Positions 28,086 through 42,497 of a DNA stretch of 64,000 nt are shown here, one piece after another. Each line of letters begins with the position of its first letter. The stretch's first letter is position 1. A program made the translations under genes and the position numbers. The stretch is from the NCBI GenBank assembly GCA_007570785.1, contig ML660201.1, positions 43,417,473 to 43,481,472 of the forward strand, written 5' to 3'. The notes below the pieces were generated by a model that was given only the letters and a program-made list of their open reading frames with translations, was not told the DNA's origin and did no database searches. The stretch comes from Antilocapra americana (taxonomy: Eukaryota > Chordata > Mammalia > Artiodactyla > Antilocapridae).

Positions 28086-30027
28086 AACAACTAATCGTGT
28101 CTGGAGCATTTGGGAAAGCTTCTTGAAAAGCAGAGTACTGTATCACGTCTCAATTCCTCCATCTGGCATCCCCAAGGACCTCTACACAATCTGTCTATGC
28201 TATACATACCAACAACCACCTGATGTGTTACCCCACCAGACAAAGGGCCTTCATCCCACCCAAATCCTCTTCCTCCTCCATGACTCCCTCTGCTCCAGTG
28301 TGTCAGCTCCCAGAACACCCTGCATATACGTCACACCCATTGCAACTTCTGGTCTCTGCTGCCCTTCTCCATCACTGAAAGCACTTCTTTCTACTGATCT
28401 AAATCCTACTCCACCCTTTCAGGAAAGGCTGAGAAGTTTCATTTCCTCTGAGTGCTCTACCGCTCCCTCTTTCATAAGCATGATGCACTTATCAGGGAAG
28501 ACAAATGACCCTTGGGTGAATACTGCCTCTGCTCCCCAGGCACCCCTGCAGCAGACACCCCTCACCAGTCTCCAGTCCTCCCACTGCCCACTAATACAGC
28601 TGCACACGCTGCCCAATAAGGCATCACCCCTGGATGGAGTGGGCATGTGAGCCAAAACTCTATGCCAGCTCAGAGTTAAAAGCTGCACCATTTGCATTTA
28701 ATCATGAAAGTAAATAGTAGCAACAGATGCTTGAGCACTAACTACATATTAGGCCATGAAAGGGGGCAGAGAGGGCCAACGTGATGCCCTGCTTTCCAGA
28801 GCTCCTGGTCTAAGTTGGGAAGGTGAAGCTATGAGGTGTCGTCTTGCATCATTTGAAGATTGTTAGTACCATGAAGACAAGATCCACTGCATCTACCTCT
28901 GCAGACCCTCTCATCATATGGAACAGAGACATGTGAGCTTAGCTTCAAAAAACATCATGACGGCATCATTCACCAAAAAAGAAAAAAATAGTCCAATGCT
29001 GCATTTTTGAGCCCCTGGGCTGAGACCCTGTCTCACTGTCAGGGAGCCCCACCAGTAGTTCTGACACCCAGACCCAGATCTGTTCTCCTCTCTTAGGTGG
29101 AATTACAGAGCTCGGCTTTCTTCCTTAACTGTGTCAGGCCTTTACATCCTCTTCTGACAGCTCAGGTCAACGTAAATGGCAGTGAGATTATGTGCCCTAC
29201 ATGGGGCTGGTCAAAGTAGCTCACTGTCTCCCTGGGATCTAATGGGCCCAGGTCATGCGAAAACTGCCAAGCCCCATCATTTGAGAAATGAAGTCTTTTC
29301 TTAGCATTGCTTCTTTTGTCTGACATGAGTCAAATGCTCCAACATGTCCATCTCCTTGGCTGAAAAGAAATGAGCAAACATTTCAAAATGGCAGGAACTG
29401 AATAAGTTTAAAACCAAACATCTTCATTTTGATGAGAAGACAGCCATTCCTTTTCCCCATTAACAGAACTAAAGAAAAACCTTTCACATCTACCTACGGT
29501 TAAATTTTCTGACATCTCAATTCTGGGTCTAAACTCATTTCATGCCCCTGATGCTCACTTGTATGCCTGTAAATACACTACATGCACACCTGGACACAGC
29601 ACTTGAGAAGAGAGAAACATGTTCCAATCTCTTACCTCAGGGGACTCTCCAAGCTATGGAGTAAGACAAAGAAGGGATTACTATCATAGTCACGTGCAAG
29701 GGTCACAGTGAACAGCAACTACAGAGAGCAGTAATCGTGCCCCTTGGTTTGCAGAGACCTGACTGCACCCACCTGGTGGGGAAGCACACCTCCCCACTGG
29801 TCCCATGCCTATCAAAGCTATCCTGGGCTTTCACGGAGCTCCACCAGGACCTCAGACTCGGGTCACCCAAGTAACCTGGACGGAGCAACCTGAGGAGGCA
29901 CCCTGTGGATGGAGCAGCCGACTGAATAAAGTTGGCACCTGCTGGGCGGGGCTATCCCCATTTAAGAATATTTAGAATCATGTGTCCAAATGTCCTGTGA
30001 CCTAGTCCAGTGGCAGCAAAGAGCTTG

Positions 30028-30170
30028 GGGACAGGTTCCAGACCTACCACTTACTAGCTGTGTGGACCCAGGCACGTGGCTTTGCCCCTCTTTTGTCACT
30101 GCTTCTTCATCATAAAATGAGAATAAGAAGGCTAAGTTCACCGCTGAGTGTGGATGAGGTAACACATGTA
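30028..30170 (+). mobile_element. MIR SINE relic
   Basis: Forward MIR: 'cagacctaccacttactagc', 'tgtgtggacccaggcacgtg', 'cttcttcatcataaaatgag' and 'gaggtaacacatgtaaaac'. Confidence 0.75.
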
Positions 30171-32589
30171 AAACATAGGGGCCAGGTTTTGTGTGGTGTG
30201 CGCCTTCCTGGACGCTAGCTCACTTGACTGCGGCCTCTGTCTTACATGCTGCACTGGCCTGGCTGCGCCCCAGGAAGAGCACGGGACCTGGCGTGGAGCC
30301 ACGTAGGCACCAGGACAAGGGCCCAGCTCGCTGCCCACCCCGTAGGTCTGCATGCCGCCAGTGCAGGCATCTCCTCCCAGCGGGGGCCGGCCCAGGGTCA
30401 GCACTGACTCCACTCTCAGGGAGACAGACACCCAGCCAGAACAGCTCCTACACCTGCTGGACCATCCGGCAGTCTGCCTACGGCACATCACAGAACAGGA
30501 CACTCAGGACGTGAAACACCTGCTCCCAGACTCTGTGTCACCCCCTTCTTCCCCTGCACCAGCAGAAGAGCCAGTCCCTGCGGGTTGGCACTGGGGTGGG
30601 CAAGGGGGCGGTGCGGGCAGGAGGAACAGGAGCCGTTCAGTCACCATGTGCTTCTCTCTACCATAAAAACCACTCCTTTGGGATGAAGAATGTAATGAGA
30701 CCATAGGAATATACATCATTTCTTTCTGAATAAATTCATGAATCAAAGTTTAAAAAAACATAAACTGCAGAGTCTATAACTGAGATAAAACATGTGATAC
30801 ATTTACTCAGAAGATTAATAACTTCATACCTATAATTTATCATTGTTGCAGTATTAGAAAGTAAAACTAATTTAATTTAAAAGACATTGGGTGGCTTAAA
30901 AACCAGGTAGCACCTAATTGTGGTCCTGAGGTAGAAATCAATACCCAAGGCAGTGACTAAGCAGAACTGTCTGCGGACCCACTAGAGCTGGGAGCTCCCC
31001 TCATATTGATCTGGCCCTTCGGTCAGACCTCTCCCTCATCTGTCACTTAACATTTCCCAGAAGCAGGGGGAGGGGACGGGTCTCCCACCAACCCCCACGC
31101 TCAGAACCCACATGGGCTTTCTAGGAGCAGTTCCACTCCCAGGAAAACCAGGGGCTCCAGAAGCAGGCACTAGAGGCGATTCTGCTTGGTCAGGTGGCTG
31201 GGTCTAGTCACTAATTGCTACTGACCTTTTTAAGGTAAAATTGTATGTAGATCTGCCTCATTCCAAAAAAGCAATCTAGGCAGCGAGAATATAAAAATTT
31301 GAAGAAAGGGATTGCTAAATGACTGTTTCAAAGAAGAAGATCTACACACATGGCACAGAAGGATGTCCATCATACATTACTACAGGAATAACACAAATAG
31401 TATGACCCCCTTGGTGTCTGAAAGCTCTCTTAACAAGCCAGTCTGCAGCAGAGACACCCGAAAGCAAAAAGGCTTGCTTATGAGAGCAAGATCATGGTGG
31501 ACTGTCTGTCTCTACTTTTACGAATGTCGGACCTATGTTTTTCTCATTGAGCATCTTTATAATCAGCTGAAAGTCAAAACATTTAGGACAAAAGCAAAAG
31601 ACAAGAAATAAAAATTAACAAGAAAGAGAAAATAAAGTGAAACAGGAATAAGAGCACAATGAAGATGCATACGATGAAGACATTTTCATTAATGTCTCTC
31701 TGAGATTTCTAATAGCTACTATGGAAGGAAACCAGTGACACAAAGTACCTTATCTTTTTAAATGAAATTGCTTCTCAGAATATAAAAGTATTTCTCCAGA
31801 GGATTTGCATGGAGAGAAGAATCAGCTGACAATATGAACTGAACACAGATTATGGGGGACATAAGAGGAATGGCCGGAACTAGATTAATTTTTGCCTGCC
31901 GTCATGGAATTTATACTGTAATGGAGAAAACATTTTAGATGGAATACATCTGAAATTAATTTTGTGGTTTACATCCAGAAATTTTTTAAAAAATTAAAAC
32001 AGAAGGGAAATTATCAGACTGCATAGCAAACACCAGAACTTATTAAGTATATTTTCATCAAACATGTCTCAGATGATATATACATAGATGTAAAATGTGT
32101 ATACTTTTGTTGGCAAAAGTTTTAAAAATCAAAAAACATAGCTCTAAAAGCCAGTAATCTGGATCTACCAGTGGACACCAGTGGGTAAAAATAACCACTC
32201 ACTTCTGTTTGCTCATATACTCTCTCCCCATCCACACACACATACATCCACAAAACTCAAGTTAAAAGGTACTGAAAAAAAATCCCTAACTATGTACAGA
32301 GCCCAACACCCAAGAATCAAACCGAACAGTAAAACAGAATCAACCCAGGAACAAATGGGAATGGAAGTACATGTCCTAGGTCTGTTTCACAAGGAAGAAC
32401 TGCATCTCCACATAAGGAAACAGTGACTCGGCCAAGGTTGGGCAGTGAGTTGGTCTCCTGCCTGTCCTAGGAGACCAAGTGAAGCCATCCTGGGAGTCAG
32501 CCATCTCTAGCACTACTTGGAGAAGAAGGAATGGAGATTGGGTGAGACCAAGACAGGAATCATTATGGGAAGAAAGATGATGCAGGTTT

Positions 32590-32730
32590 GGAGACTTCTC
32601 TGGTGGTCCAGAGGATAAGACTTGGAGCACCCAATGCAGGGAGCCCAGGTTCAATCCCTGGTCTGAGAACTAGATCCACATGTCACAACTAAGATGGGCT
32701 CAGCCGAATAAAAAAATAAATAAATAAGTG
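32590..32730 (+). mobile_element. Ruminant tRNA-derived SINE (CHR/ART2A type)
   Basis: Forward head 'gacttctctggtggtccaga' with 'gcagggagcccaggttcaat' and 'ccctggtctgagaactagat', then 'ccacatgtcacaactaagat' and a tail of AAAT repeats. Same family as the copy in intron 6. Confidence 0.85.
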
Positions 32731-33499
32731 GCAGGCTTGCAGAGGATCACAGAAGGGAGGATGGGATGGGGAAGGCTTTGAACCACAGATCCAGACGGCA
32801 CTCCAGAGCCCCAAGAACACTGCACTCTCGCAGATGGAGAAACTGAAACCCAGAGAAGGAAGGGCAGCACCAGCACACTGGTGACCTGGGTGGGAAAAGT
32901 AGAAGTGGGCACCTGGGCACTAGACATGGAAAGGAGGGAAGGTCCTAGCAGATTTGATCTACCTCACAGCCTGTCCACCTTCCCTGATCCACCTCGAGTA
33001 CATGTGAGGAAGAGCTCATAAAATGTGACCAGAACAGAGACTGAATTGACACATCCAGTGGGCCCCAAGTGGGACAGGTGAGAGGGAGCACGTGGGCATC
33101 TGAAGACCTGGGCCATGGTCCCACCCAAGGTGGGCTTGTAGGCCAACTAGAGTCAGGGGGCTGCCAGTTGTCAGGCACACACACCCCTTAGGTGGGAGCA
33201 GGGCAGTCAGAGCAGGGGCATCTACATTTCACATGCGGGGGCGGTGGGGGGGGGGTGGACATCAGAGAGAAATGGGACCGCTCCTCTCTACCTGCCTTAT
33301 GGGAAACGGGGGTGGCTAGGGTAAAAGGATCTCTGAGCTGGGCGGGCTCTACAGAGCCTGAGGCTGTTCTTTTGAAGCATGGTTTCGTGTCTTCATTCAC
33401 TGGATGAGATGAAGTCTTTCCTCAGTTTTCTTAAGACTGCAGTGATCTACCAAAAGAACAGTCCTTTAAGAAAGCACAAAACTGAAGATAATGAAGAAT

Positions 33500-33690
33500 G
33501 AATTCAAACCCTGGTTCTGCTGGACCAGATGTATGGTTCAAATGAAAGACCTGAAATGGTCAAGCAGCCATTTCCTCATCCTCTCAATGGTGCCAACACC
33601 ACCACCCTGGGGGAGTTAAGGATTAATAACGATGGTGGAAATGCCTGGTGTGTGTTCTGCACTCAGTAAGGGGCTGCTGTCATTGTGCAG
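33500..33690 (+). mobile_element. MIR SINE relic
   Basis: Weak forward MIR: 'gaattcaaaccctggttctg', 'cagccatttcctcatcctct', 'gttaaggattaataacgatg' and 'ctgcactcagtaaggggctg'. Confidence 0.5.
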
Positions 33691-34837
33691 CTGTGCTGTG
33701 AAAGAGCTGTGATGCTCACAGAAGGGCCTCCACAAGCATCTCTGCAATCAAGGGTGGGGTTGTGGGAATTTGAGTAGCCACCCTACTCCTGTCCCTCTAC
33801 ACCTCACAGAGCTGAGGCCCAAGTGATCACACCAAGCATTATACCCCAACCCCAATGTTTTTACCCTGTGAAAATAGTAGAAATATTACTAGAAAACAGT
33901 ATTGTAGGACTGGCAAACACAGGAAGGAGCCTAAATAAACAAGCACCTTGAAATCAAAACCACTACAAGTCCTGTTTGGCTACAACTGCAAAACCGACAT
34001 CCATGCTGTTAATTCAGGCATAGGCAGATGCCTTTAATGGTTTCATAATCACTCAGATCAATCATCATTTTAATAATGATTAGTGTTGGAAAAGGCAACA
34101 GGCTTAATCACAACTGCCTCAATTCAAAATTCATTAATACTCTGTGACCGACTGAAATCGTTACACTTGAGTTTTCAATATTTCATAATGTATCTCCTAA
34201 AAGAACTGTTGAGCTGCTTAATTTCTGTACTCAGTATTTTGAAGCTGCCTTTACATGACAGTATACTTCACTATCCACAGTCACTTCCCAATGAATTAGT
34301 GTTCAGGTAAACACCCATCATTAGGATGACTTTGAGACCGATGAGCAGATGATCCCCTGAAAGCTTCAACAACTAAATAGATGCTATTTGCTAAAATATC
34401 TAGGTTCGTTATTTATAAAACATCCTAGTGAGTTGGGATAAAGTGGGGCAAACAAATACAGGTTTTTCTTTAATTACAGTAGTGTTGGTGAATCAGACCT
34501 GAAATGTCTGGAAATTACCACTTTCTACAACTTGTGATTCTGCTCAAATGCCAAACTTAAAAAAAAAAAAATCCAAATCCAGAATAGTTCAACTGTGACA
34601 TCCAGTCGTGCATTTTTTCACAGCCCAGACATATACAAGCACAGAAAAAGGCAAAGATATGAGTGAAAACAACCCCTCACTACAGTCAGTAAAAGTTGAA
34701 CAGGAGGGTCTGCAAAATCAAGTGTCCTGTAACACCTCTGTAAGGCCTTCACTCTACCAGTCGGCTACCGACTTTTAAACATCCAGACATTTCTCACGCC
34801 AGGAGAAGGAAAACTGGGAGAATGACCAGTGGTACGC

Positions 34838-35037
34838 TGGATAGCATGGTGAATTTTAGAGTCAGACAGCCTGAATTTAAAGTTCCTACCGGGTCCAGAG
34901 ATATAACCTGGGACAAGCACCTCACGCTTTTGAGCTTGGTTTCCTAATTGGTGATAGTCCTGTCAAGAAAATGAATGAACTCACGTGCAATACCCAGTGC
35001 AAAGCATGCACACAATAAATGCTTGTTATTATTATAC
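34838..35037 (+). mobile_element. MIR SINE
   Basis: Nearly full-length forward MIR: 'agcatggtgaattttagagt', 'cagacagcctgaatttaaag', 'ataacctgggacaagcacct', 'gtgcaaagcatgcacacaat' and AAATGCTTGTTATTATTA. Confidence 0.85.
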
Positions 35038-35327
35038 TGGAAATTGAGGGTAGAAGGTGAAACAGCAGAAGTTCTCTAAATTGATGTGCATTTAACCATC
35101 TGGTCAGATGAACTGACATTCTTTGCTTCTTCTGAGTAAAAGATAATGACTAAAGTCCGTGCCATAGGGAATCCATGTGGACCCCAAGGTAATTCAGAGA
35201 AAATGTATATACATTTTTGTCCTCAACACTTGTGTTGTATGACTACCAAGAATGGGTTTTGACTCCTCGTTATTCTCCAAATTTAATATAGGGTGGACTT
35301 GTCCTGTAACTATCTAATTTAATCACA

Positions 35328-35922
35328 TGCTGCAAAATAACTGCAGATGGCAACGGCAGCCATGAAATTTAAAGACGCTCGCTCCTTGGAAGAAAAGCTA
35401 TGACCAACCTAGATAGCATATTAAAAAGCAGAGACATTACTTTGCCAAAAAATGTCTGTCTAGTCAAGGCTATGGTTTTTCCAGTGGTCATGTATAGATG
35501 TGCGAGTTGGGCCATAAGGAAAGCTGAGCGCCAAAGAATTGATGCTTTTGAACTGTGATGCTGGAGAAGACTCTTGAGAGTCCCTTGGACTGCAAGGAGA
35601 TCCAACCAGTCCATCCTAAAGTAAATTAGTACTGAATATTCATTAGAAGGACTGATGCTGAAGCTGAAACTCCAATACTCTGGATACCTGATACAAAGAA
35701 CTGACTCCTTGGAAAAGACCCTGATGGTGGGAAAGACTGAAGGTGGGAGGAGAAGGGGATGACAGAGGATGAGATGGTTGGATGGCATCATCAACTCAAA
35801 GGACATGAGTTTGAGGAAGCTCTGGGAGTTGATGATGGACAGAGAAGTCTGGAAGGCTACAATCTATGGGGTCTCAAAGAGTCAGACATGACTGAGTGAC
35901 TGAACTGAAATGAAATGATGAA
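35328..35922 (+). mobile_element. BovB LINE 3' fragment
   Basis: 5'-truncated BovB in forward orientation, from 'ctgcagatggcaacggcagc' through 'ctatgaccaacctagatagc', 'cagtggtcatgtatagatgt', 'ccaaccagtccatcctaaag', 'gatgacagaggatgagatgg' and 'cagacatgactgagtgactg'. It retains the C-terminal part of the ORF2-like protein frame, with stops. It ends just before the large L1. Confidence 0.93.
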
Positions 35923-37288
35923 ACATAAGTGCAAAAAGAATGATTGCTTCTACAAAAACTCAGCTGGATCACCTGGAGGTACCACATAAAGAATGCTGCT
36001 CAAGGATTTGTTGAGTTGGATATGGGTATCGAGATGACAGCAAGCAACAAGGGAAAACCATACACTTTTAGAATTGCTCTCTGTTTTCTTCTCATGTATC
36101 TTTACGTTCTTACTCTAATTTTTTTCTCCTTTATAAATCTCACTGTTTACTCCCCCTACATATTTCTACCTTCAAATTAGCCTTTTGTGGTGCTGGGAAG
36201 TTTTCCTCTTTGCTTTTCTTGTCTTAAAAAAAATTCATTTTAAGATTTTTTTTCTGTTTTTCACCCTTTTTTTGGATGAGTTTTTTTTTTTGTTTTTTAA
36301 TATAATTCAACTGCTTTTCATAGAGTTCTTTACAAGCTATAGCTATTCCTGAATATATATAAATCTTTTTCACATACATCTATTTATCGTTGCTTTTTTA
36401 TTTTTTCTTTTCTTTTTCCCACCCATCCTTATATCTTTTCATTTCCTTCTTTTTTTTCTCTCTATTTTCTTCTCTCTTTTTTCAGCAAGTAAGTTAACTT
36501 GTTGAGCTCTCCTTGCTATATTCCCCAGCTGACACACTGCTCACACTCAGTTTTTCAGACTAAGCATTAGCTAGCTCTGCTTTTACTTGGTCACTATCAC
36601 TTTTGGTTTCCCTTTTCCACCAAGTCAATCTCATGTACTCTTTTCTTCAGAATACTTTGGTTATAACTGTATGTGCGGAAGTGTGTGTACATGTACCATT
36701 ATTTCTGTAATTACCTGCATGATCTGCTTGATCTCCCACTAGAACACAAGCACAAGTCACCTCTAAGAAGAAATCAACACAAACCACGCAACCAACCTTT
36801 CCCTCCATGGGGAAAAAAAATCCAAAGGAAGAAGGAATACAACCATAAAGCCTGGGAAAAGGAGACACTAAGTGGACAAGCCAAAGAAAAAAATGATGAA
36901 AACACAGAGAAATACAGCACAAATGAAGGAACAAGGTAGAAATTCACAAGGCCACATAAACAAAGAGGAAATAAGCAATCAACCTGAAAGACAATTCAGA
37001 ATAATGACAGTAGAGATGCTCTGAAGACTTGAAAACAGAATGGAGAAAACGCAAGAAACACTGAACACAGTTAATACAACCAACAAGGATATAGAAGAAA
37101 TAAAGAATAAGTGAACAGAGACGAATAACACAATTACCAAAATTAAAAATACTCTAGAAGGAACCAATAGCAGAATAGCTAAGGCAGAGGAACAGATAAG
37201 TGAGCTGGAAGATAGAATGGAAATACTGCTGAAGAGCAGAATAAAGGGAAAAGAATGAAAAGACAGAAGGAAAGCATCAGAGACCTTT

Positions 37289-39044
37289 CAGTTCAGCTCA
37301 GTCACTCAGTCTCATCTGACTCTTTACAACCCCACAGGCTGTAGCATGCCAAGCTTCTCTGTCCATCGCAAACTCCTATAGCTTCTTCAAACTCATGTCC
37401 TTCGAGTCAGTGAGGCCATCCAACCAACTCATCCTGTGTCGTCCTCTTCTCCTCCCACCTTCAATCTTTCCCACCATCAGGGTCTTTTCCAAACTGTCAG
37501 TTCTTTGTATCAGGTATCCAGAGTACTGGAGTTTCAGCTTCAGCATCAGTCCTTCTAATGAATATTCAGTACTGATTTACTTTAGGATGGACTCATGTGA
37601 TCCCCTTGCAGTCCAACAGACTCTCAAGAGTCTTCTCCAACACCACAGTTCAAAAGCATCATTCTTTGGCGCTCAGCTTTCTTTATCGTTCAGCTCTCAC
37701 TTTCAAGCATAACTACTGGAAAAACCATAGCCATGACTAGACAGACCTTTTTTGGCAAAGTAATGTCTCTGCTTTTTAATATGCTATCTAGGTTGGTCAT
37801 AGCTTTCCTTCCAAAGAGTAAGCGTCCTTCCTGGCTGTAATCACCATCTGCAGTGATTTTGGAGCCAAAAAAAATAAAGCCTGTCACTGTTTCCCCATCT
37901 ATTTGCCATGAAGTAATGGGACCAGATGCCAAGATCTTCATTTTTTGAATGCTGAGTTTTAAGCAAACTATCTCATTCTCCTCTTTCACTTTCATCAAGA
38001 GGCTCTTTAGTTATTCTTCGCTTTCTTCCATAAGGGTGGTGTCATCTGTATATCTGAGGTTATTGATACTTCTCCCAGCAATCCTGATTCCAGCTTGTGT
38101 TTCATCCAGGCCAGCATTTTGCACAATGTATTCTGCATATAAATTAAATAAGCAGTGACAATATACAGCCTTGACGTACTCCTTTCCCAATTTGGAACCA
38201 GTCTGTTGTTCCATGTCTGGTTCTAACTGTTGCTTCTTCACCTGCATATAGATTTCTCAAGAGGCAGGTAAAAGTGGTCTGGTATTCCCATCTCTTGAAG
38301 AATTTCCCAGTTTGTTTTGATCCACACAGTCAAAGGTTCTGGCATAGTCAATAAAGCAGAAGTAGATGTTTTTCTGGAACGGTCTTGCTTTTTTGATGAT
38401 CCAGTCGATAGTGGAAATTTGATCTCTGGTTCCTCTACCTTTTCTAAATCCAGCTTGAACATCTGGAAGTTCATGGTTCACATACTGCCGAAGCCTTGGT
38501 TGGAGAATTTTAAGTATTACTTTGCTAGCATGTAAGATGAGTGCATCTGTGCGGTAGTTTGAGCATTCTTTGGCATTGCCTTTCTTTGGGATTGGAATGA
38601 AAACCGACCTTTTCCAGTCCTGTGGCCACTGCTGAGTTTTCCAAATTTGCTGGCATATTGAGTGTAGCACTTTCATAGCATCATCTTTCAGGATTTGAAA
38701 TAGCTCGGCTGGAATTGCATCACTTTCACTAGCTTTGTTCATAGCGATGCTTCCTAACGCCCACTTGACTTCACATTCCAGGATGTCTGGCTTTAGGTGA
38801 GTGATCACACCATCATGATTATCTGAGTCATGAAGATCTTTTTGTATACTTCTGTGTATTCTTGCCACCTCTTCTTAATATCTTCTGCTTCTGTTAGGTC
38901 TATACTGTTTCTGTTCTTTATTGTGCCCATCTTTACATGAAATGTTCCCTTGATATCTCTAATTTTCTTGACGAGATCTCTAACCTTTCCCATTCTATTG
39001 ATTTCCTGTTTCTTTGACTTGATCTCTGAGGAAAGTTTTCTTAC
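37289..39044 (-). mobile_element. BovB LINE inserted into L1 in reverse orientation
   Basis: 1756 bp flanked by the 11-bp duplication cagagaccttt (37278-37288 and 39045-39055). It is 5'-truncated, with the 3' end at the low coordinate ('cagttcagctcagtcactca'). On the minus strand the reverse-transcriptase frame is recognisable: EYTEVYKKIF, ALGSIAMNKASESDAIPAEL, PQDWKRSVFIPIPKKGNAKE, AGFRKGRGTRDQ and FCFIDYARTFDCVDQNKL. The catalytic box reads YTDD where the other BovB here has YADD. Several frameshifts break the frame. The host L1 sequence resumes on the far side. Confidence 0.93.
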
Positions 39045-42000
39045 CAGAGACCTTTGGGACAATATTAAACACAAAACATTCAAGTTATAGGGGTCCCAGA
39101 GGAAGAAGAAAAAAAGGCACTGAGAAAATTTTTGAAGAAATTATAGATGAAAACTTCCTCAACATGGAAAAGGAAATAGTCAATCAAGTCCAATAAGCAC
39201 AGAGTCCCTTTCAGGATGAGAAACACATCCAATGAGAAACACATCGAGACACATATTAATCAAGCTAACAGAGATTAACCACAAAGAAGGAATATTAAAA
39301 ACAGCAAGGGAGAAGTAACAAGTAACATACAAGGGAAACCCACATGATTAACAGCGATTAATCAGTGGATCTTTCAGCAGGAACTCCACAGATCAGAAGG
39401 GAAAGGCAGGATATATTTAAAATACTGAAATATAGAAATCTACAACCAAGATTACTAACCCAGCGAAGATCTCAGTCAAAATTGATGGAGAAATCAAAAG
39501 CTTTACAGACAAGCCGAAGTTAAAGGGAGTTAGCACCACCAAACCAGCCTTGTAACAAATTATTAAAGGGACTTACACAGCCAATAAACACAAGAGAAAG
39601 GAAAGATCTACAAAAACAAACCCAAAACAATCAAGAAAATGCCAATAGAAACATATGTACCAATAATTATCTTAAATGTAAGCAGATTAAATGCATCAAC
39701 CAAAGACAGAGTGACTAAATGGATACAAAAACAACACCCGTATATATGCTGCCTACAAGAGACCCACTTCAGGCCTAGAGACACACACAGACTGGAAGTA
39801 AAAGGATGGAAAAAGATACTCCATGTGAATGAAAAGCAAAAGAAAGCCTGAGTGGCAATCCTTACTTCAGACAAAATAGACTTTAAAATAAAGAATATTG
39901 TAAGAGACAAAGAAGGACACTACATAATTATTAAGGGATCAAGCCAAGAAGATGAGGTAACAACTGCAAATATTTATGCACCCAACACAGAAGCACCTCA
40001 ATACATAATGCAAACATTAACAGGCAGAAGAGGGGAAATCAACGGTAACACAATAATAGTAGTGGACTTTAACATCCCACTTACACCAATGGACAGAGCA
40101 TCAAAATAGAGAATCTATAAGGAAACACAAAACTTAAGTGAAACATTAGATCAAATGGACATAATTGATATCTTCAGGATTTTCCACCCACATGCCTAAT
40201 AATACACTTTCTTCTCAAGTGCACATGGAACATTCTCTAGGACAGACCACATCTCGGGCAAAGTAATCAAGTCTCAGTAAATTTAAGAAAATTGAAATCG
40301 TATCAAGTATCTTCTCTCACCACAATGCTATGAGACTAGATATCAACTACAAAAAAAATTGCAAAAAACGCAAACTCATGGAGATTAAAAAACAATTACT
40401 AAATAACAAAGAGGTTACAGAAGAAATAAGAAGACAAATCAACAGATTCCTAGAAACAAATGACAATGAAAACATGATGTCCCCAAAACCTATGGGATTC
40501 AGCAAAAGCAATTCTAAGAGGGAAGTTTATAGTGATACAATCATACCTCAAGAAATAAGAAAAGCATTGAAGAGACAACCTAAGTCTACATCTAAAGCAG
40601 TGGGAGAAAAAATAATTTTAAAAAACCCAAAGTCAGCAGAAGGAAAGACATCATAAAGATCAGAGCAGAAATACATGAAAAAGAAATGAAGGAAACAAGA
40701 GCAAAGATAAATAAAACTAAAAGCTGGTTCTTTGAGAAGATAAACAAAACTGACAAACCACAAGCCAGACTCATCAAAAAAGAATGGGAGAAAAATCAAA
40801 TCAACCAAATTAGAAATGAAAAAGGAGAGGTTACAACAGGAAACACAGAAATGCAAAGGTTCATAAGAGAATATTATGAGCAACTATACACTAACAAAAT
40901 GGACAACCTAGAGGAAATGGAAAGATTCGTAGAAAAGTTCAACCTTCCAAGACTGAACCAGGAAGAAATAGAAATTATGAACAACCCAGTTACAAACACT
41001 GAAATCGATAAAATCGAGAATGTGATCAAAAATCTCCCAAAAAACAAAGACTAGGGCCAGATGGCTTCACAGGGGTATTCTATCAACATTTAGAGAAGAG
41101 CTAATGCCTATTTTTCTGAAACTCTTTCAAAAAATTGAAGAGGAAGGAACAATTCCAAATCCATTCTACATGGCAACAATCACCCTGATATCAAAATCAG
41201 GCAAAGACAACACACAAAAAGAAAATTACAGGCCAATATCACTGGTGAACATAGATGCAAAAATCCTCAACAAAATTCTAGCAAATAGAATTCAACAACA
41301 CATTAAAAAGCTCAAACACCATGATCAAATCAGGTTTATTCCAGGGATGCAAGGATTCTTCAATATATGCAAATCAATCAATGTGATACATCATATTAAC
41401 ACATTGAAAAACCATATGATCATCTCAACAGATGCAGAAAAAGACTTTAACAAAATTCAGCACCCATTTATGATAAAAAAAACACTTCAAAAAATGGGCA
41501 CAGAAGGAACCTACCTCAATATAGTAAAGGCCATATATGATAAGCCCTCAGCAAAAATTATTCTCAATGGTGAAAAACTAAAAGCATTCCCTCTAAGATC
41601 AGGAAGAAGCCAAGGGTATCCACTCTCACCACTCTCACCACTATTATTCAACATAGTTTTGGAAGTCCTAGCTATGGCAATTAGAGAAGAAAAAGAAATA
41701 AAAGGAATCCGATTGGAAAAGATGAACTAAAACACTCACTGCTTGCAGATGATATGATACTATACATAGAAAACCCAAAAGGAACAATCAGAAAATTACT
41801 AGAGTTAATCAGTGAATTCAGCAGTCATGAGATACAAGGTCAACACACAGAACTCACTTGCATTCCTATATACTAACAATGAAAAATTAGAAAGAGAAAT
41901 TAAGAAATCAATCCCATTCACCATTGAAACAACAACAACAACAACAAAATATCTAGGAATAAACCTACCTAAAGAGACAAAAGGCCTGTAAATGAAAATT

Positions 42001-42497
42001 TATAAGACACTGGTGAAAGAAATCAAAGATGACATAAACAGATGGAAAGATATTCTGTGTTCCTGGGTAGGAGGAATCAATATTGTGAAAATGACTACAC
42101 TACCAAATGAAATCTACATATTCAGTGTGATCCCTATCAAATCACCAATGGTAGTTTTCACAGAACTAGAAAAATTTTTTTCACAATTCTTATGGAAACA
42201 CATAAGATCCTGAATAGCCAAAGCAGTCTTCAGAAAGAAGAATGGAGCTGGAAGAATCAACCTTCCTGAATTCAAACTATACTACAAAGCTACAGTCATC
42301 AAGACAGTATGGCATAGGCACAAAAACATAAACATAGATCAATGGAACAAGATAGAAAACCCAGAGATAAACTCGTGCACCTATTTTTGACAAAGGAGGC
42401 AAGCATACACAATAGTGCAAAGATAGCCTCTTCAATAAGTGGTGCTGGGAAAACTGGACAGCTACATGCAAAAGAACAAAATTAGAACATTCCCTAA

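Noticed and set aside
28123..28650. 175-codon plus-strand open frame
   Set aside because: Pyrimidine-rich sequence with few stops, resembling L2-type debris. No gene signal.
33237..33258. G-rich run (G5, then G10) as a quadruplex
   Set aside because: Only two long G runs close together. Possible, but not well supported without scoring.
41104..41730. Possible host gene with reverse-transcriptase similarity
   Set aside because: This is the ORF2 relic of the interrupted L1; stops and frameshifts on both sides show it is not an intact gene.
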